Part shown: piece by piece, positions 5,808-7,791 of the stretch
Layout: each line of letters opens with the position of its first letter
Position numbering within the stretch: position 1 is the stretch's first letter
Assembly (NCBI GenBank): GCA_013203855.1
Contig: JABMPG010000078.1
Location: 1 to 7,791, forward strand
Length of the DNA: 7,791 nt
Source of the DNA: a bacterium
Lineage (GTDB): Bacteria > Sumerlaeota > Sumerlaeia > UBA8349
Reading direction: 5' to 3'
Notes under the pieces: generated by a model
What the model was told of the DNA's origin: nothing
Databases searched by the model: none
The model's input: only the letters and a program-made list of their open reading frames with translations
Translations under genes and position numbers: made by a program

Positions 5808-6776
5808 ATGCCCCGCCTCTCCTGGCCTCTTCAGATCTTAACGATCCTCATTCTCGCGGTGATGATTCCCGCCTGCCAACGAGGCTACAAAGAAACAGTC
5901 ACGGCCCCCGCCACCGTTCCTCCGCCCCCCACGACAATCCCCGAAGTCGTGAACGAGCCCCCTCCGACGCCCACCCCCGGCATCCGCAACCGCTTCGCCG
6001 TCGTCATTGGCGTCTCACGCTACGAGTATTCCGGGCCCGACGGTCTACAGAACCTCCTCTATGCCGACGACGACGCGGTCGCCTTCGCCGCCACTCTGCG
6101 GGAAATGAACTGGCCCGACAGCCGAATCCGTCTCCTCACCAACGAAGAAGCCACCCGCCGCAACGTGACCATCGCACTGGAATCCTGGCTCACCAAAGCC
6201 GGACCGGAAGACCTCATCATCCTCTTCTGGTCCGGACACGGCTTCCCGGATCCCGAAGACCCCGAAAAAGTCTATTTCGCATGCCACGACACCGACGCCC
6301 GCATCCCCGCAACCGGATATCGCATGGACCGCGTCCGCCAGATCCTCGAAGAACGCCAGGCCCGCAATGTCGTCATTCTAGCCGACACCTGCCACGCCGG
6401 CAAAATCGTGACGAGGGCCGGATCGAAAGGCATTGCCGTGGAACCCTACATCCGCAAGATCAAAGAGGAGCAGAACGCCCCCCGGGGCTGGGTCTTCATG
6501 GTAGGCGCTGAAGCGGACCGGCAGGCTATCGAACATACGAGTTGGAAAAACGGGGCCTTCACCCACGTTCTCCTCATGGGCCTCAAGGGAGAGGCCGATG
6601 GCTACGAAAGCCTGGCTCCCCGGGACGGATCCGTCACATTGGGCGAACTCCGAGCCTACATGGAATCCGTCATGCCCGACCTGACCCAGAAAGTGCTCGG
6701 AACCGCCAAACGCCCCCTGATCACCACCAGCACAGCCGCCCCCGACATCTGGACACTGAGGCTGGATGTCCCCTGA
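5808..6776 (+). CDS. Caspase-family (peptidase C14) lipoprotein
   Basis: This 322-residue protein combines a lipoprotein signal (hydrophobic 8-20, lipobox IPAC, Cys23, then Gln) with a Pro/Thr-rich spacer (33-57) and a caspase-like p20 domain starting at NRFAVVIGVSRY (61-72). The catalytic His144 sits in WSGHG (141-145) and Cys195 in ADTCHAG (192-198), both intact, so a cysteine peptidase is expected. GAEADRQAIE (233-242), GAFTHVLLMGLKGEADG (249-265) and VTLGELRAYM (276-285) are usual later blocks of bacterial caspase homologues. With Gln after Cys23 it should sit on the outer membrane facing the periplasm, the spacer letting the domain reach away from the membrane. ATG 5808 has GGGAGG 9 nt upstream and gives the signal peptide; a longer open frame from 5634 is only overlap with the preceding gene. 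The target is unknown. Confidence 0.85.
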   Translation: MPRLSWPLQILTILILAVMIPACQRGYKETVTAPATVPPPPTTIPEVVNEPPPTPTPGIRNRFAVVIGVSRYEYSGPDGLQNLLYADDDAVAFAATLREMNWPDSRIRLLTNEEATRRNVTIALESWLTKAGPEDLIILFWSGHGFPDPEDPEKVYFACHDTDARIPATGYRMDRVRQILEERQARNVVILADTCHAGKIVTRAGSKGIAVEPYIRKIKEEQNAPRGWVFMVGAEADRQAIEHTSWKNGAFTHVLLMGLKGEADGYESLAPRDGSVTLGELRAYMESVMPDLTQKVLGTAKRPLITTSTAAPDIWTLRLDVP

Positions 6777-6856
6777 AGTCCTTTTCCCATCAGTAGAAAA
6801 CAGGTCAAAAAAACCGACACCAGGGAGCAGCAGGGAAAGATACGCCCTTTTTCCTA

Positions 6857-6885
6857 TTGACTTGCCCTCTCTCCCATCGTAACAT
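6857..6885 (+). promoter_or_regulatory. Sigma70-like promoter upstream of the HTH gene
   Basis: TTGACT (6857-6862, five of six consensus), a 17-nt spacer and TAACAT (6880-6885, four of six) sit in AT-rich surroundings. Transcription should start near 6892, leaving a leader of about 107 nt before ATG 6999. It separates the regulator genes from the lipoprotein operon. Confidence 0.65.
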
Positions 6886-6904
6886 AGAACTCAGCACTAA
6901 AAAA

Positions 6905-6962
6905 AGAGGCAACTTCCCTACCCGGAAGGACAATTGTCAGGGCAGCGGCCCTGTTGGCCTCT
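6905..6962 (+). other. Potential branched RNA structure in the HTH-gene leader
   Basis: An outer stem pairs 6905-6913 with 6953-6962 (nine base pairs, one bulged G at 6956). Inside it lie a TTCC/GGAA hairpin (6914-6917 with 6924-6927), a perfect palindrome GACAATTGTC (6929-6938) and a CAGGGC/GCCCTG hairpin with loop AGCG (6938-6943 with 6948-6953). Some end bases are shared, so not every pair can form at once. It matches no riboswitch class I know. Confidence 0.4.
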
Positions 6963-6998
6963 CGAGCCCTAGCGGCGATTCGTGAAAGGAAACACGAA

Positions 6999-7211
6999 AT
7001 GGATGAACGTCTCCTCACCATAGACGAACTGGCGGAATACCTTCAGGTCAGCGCGAAAACCATCTACCGGATGATCCATCGGAAGCAGATCCCCTGCTAC
7101 AAGGTGGCCAACCAGTGGCGCTTCAAATGGAGTGTCATCCAGGCTTGGATGGAAAACCAGAACTTCCGCGCTCCAGAAGAGTCAGACAAACCTGGCAGAT
7201 CCGATACCTGA
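6999..7211 (+). CDS. Excisionase-type helix-turn-helix DNA-binding protein
   Basis: This small 70-residue protein is almost wholly one winged helix-turn-helix domain of the excisionase/MerR-like kind (HTH_17): LLTIDELAEYLQVSAKTIYR (5-24) holds the two helices, followed by MIHRKQIPCYKV and the wing NQWRFKWSVIQAWM (38-51). The acidic, polar tail (52-70) has no clear fold. Proteins of this shape serve as excisionases but are also common as free regulators; there is no integrase or att site here, so a regulator is more likely. AAAGGA 8 nt before ATG 6999 is a good RBS; an upstream in-frame TTG at 6954 lies inside the structured leader and lacks support. It is followed on the same strand by the NtrC-type regulator and likely co-transcribed with it. 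Confidence 0.85.
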   Translation: MDERLLTIDELAEYLQVSAKTIYRMIHRKQIPCYKVANQWRFKWSVIQAWMENQNFRAPEESDKPGRSDT

Positions 7212-7302
7212 TCTGAAAACAAGGCCCGTCCCAAACAAGGTCTCTGACAACCGCGTGACCCGCGCCTTACGCCGAAGTAGATCTCTCTCCGTGACTGATG
7301 CC

Positions 7303-7791
7303 ATGACATCTCTCACCTCATATCCTGAGGCGCGTATTCTCATTGTCGACGACGAACGGGATCTCCTGAAGATGATGGGAATCTTCCTGGCCGAACTCGG
7401 CACGGAAATCCGCTCGGCTCAGGATGCCGAAGCCGCCCTCAAACTGTTGGAACAGGAACGTTTTGACCTGATCCTCTGCGATCACTATCTACCCGGTGCC
7501 ACTGGCATGGACCTCCTGCTGGCCACGCGCGAAATCAAGCCCGACCCTCCCCTCTTCATCATGATGACCGGCCAAGGCTCCGTCGAACTAGCCGTCCAGG
7601 CCATGAAGAATGGGGCGCACCATTTCCTCGAGAAGCCCTTCGATATGAACCAGCTCAGCCAGCGGGTCCGGGCCGCTCTCGACCAAATCCATCTCGCCAC
7701 CGAAAACCGCTCTCTCCGCCGCGCCGTCGAGTCCCACTACATCTTCACCGAGATCATCGGTGTCAGCAAGATCCTGCACGACGTGCTGGAC
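7303..7791 (+). CDS. NtrC-family sigma54-dependent response regulator, N-terminal part
   Basis: The frame is open to the right edge, giving 163 residues. Residues 10-127 are a receiver domain with the acidic pair Asp16-Asp17 (LIVDDE), phospho-acceptor Asp60 (LILCDHYLPG), Thr89 (MMTG) and Lys111 (EKPF), all key residues present. After a linker, FTEIIGVSKILHDVLD (148-163) is the typical beginning of a sigma54-interacting AAA+ domain, so the full protein should activate RpoN-dependent promoters after phosphorylation by a histidine kinase, not seen here. The start is uncertain: ATG 7303 gives a normal 10-residue lead, but no clear SD precedes it; in-frame GTG codons at 7291 and 7255 are alternatives. 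It lies 91 nt after the HTH gene, probably in the same transcript. Confidence 0.88.
   Translation, partial: MTSLTSYPEARILIVDDERDLLKMMGIFLAELGTEIRSAQDAEAALKLLEQERFDLILCDHYLPGATGMDLLLATREIKPDPPLFIMMTGQGSVELAVQAMKNGAHHFLEKPFDMNQLSQRVRAALDQIHLATENRSLRRAVESHYIFTEIIGVSKILHDVLD

Noticed and set aside
6827..6855. Possible terminator after the caspase gene (AGGGAAA and CCCTTTTTCC)
   Set aside because: Only a 3-4 bp GC stem, or a wobble-containing alternative, precedes the T-run. Too weak to call, although a terminator would be expected in this gap.
6999..7211. Mobile-element excisionase
   Set aside because: The fold matches excisionases, but no integrase, att repeats, tRNA or other phage or transposon genes are in the window, and the neighbour is an NtrC-type regulator.

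Overview
The window is high-GC DNA from a Gram-negative (diderm) bacterium. The main reason is a run of lipoprotein genes that includes a homologue of LpoB, an outer-membrane activator of peptidoglycan synthases. A secreted c-type cytochrome and an NtrC-type regulator also fit a Gram-negative host. I cannot name the phylum from the sequence; nothing in it argues for a phage, plasmid or transposon, and I see no rRNA, tRNA, CRISPR array or insertion sequence.

Layout. (1) 1-780, minus strand: the N-terminal 260 residues of an exported c-type cytochrome that runs off the left edge. (2) 1062-1985, minus strand: a sugar-phosphate nucleotidyltransferase, followed by a good intrinsic terminator (987-1025). 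(3) 2165-2866, plus strand: a protein of the D-lyxose ketol-isomerase family, divergent from the nucleotidyltransferase. The 179-bp gap holds two back-to-back sigma70-like promoters. Both genes look sugar-related, but two metal-ligand positions of the isomerase appear substituted. (4) 2940-6776, plus strand: five consecutive lipoprotein genes, namely an unrecognised lipoprotein, LpoB, a COG3014-type TPR lipoprotein, a YcfL-like (DUF1425) lipoprotein and a caspase-family lipoprotein with an intact His/Cys dyad. (5) 6857-7791, plus strand: a strong sigma70-like promoter, a leader able to fold into a branched structure, a 70-residue excisionase-type helix-turn-helix protein, and the start of an NtrC-family response regulator that runs off the right edge.

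How the genes work together. LpoB, COG3014 and YcfL are a known association and point to control of cell-wall synthesis from the outer membrane. The caspase-like gene starts 1 nt after the YcfL-like gene, so it is probably made with them. An outer-membrane-tethered caspase-like peptidase co-produced with a penicillin-binding-protein activator is the most interesting hypothesis here. It remains an inference from gene order, lipoboxes and catalytic motifs.
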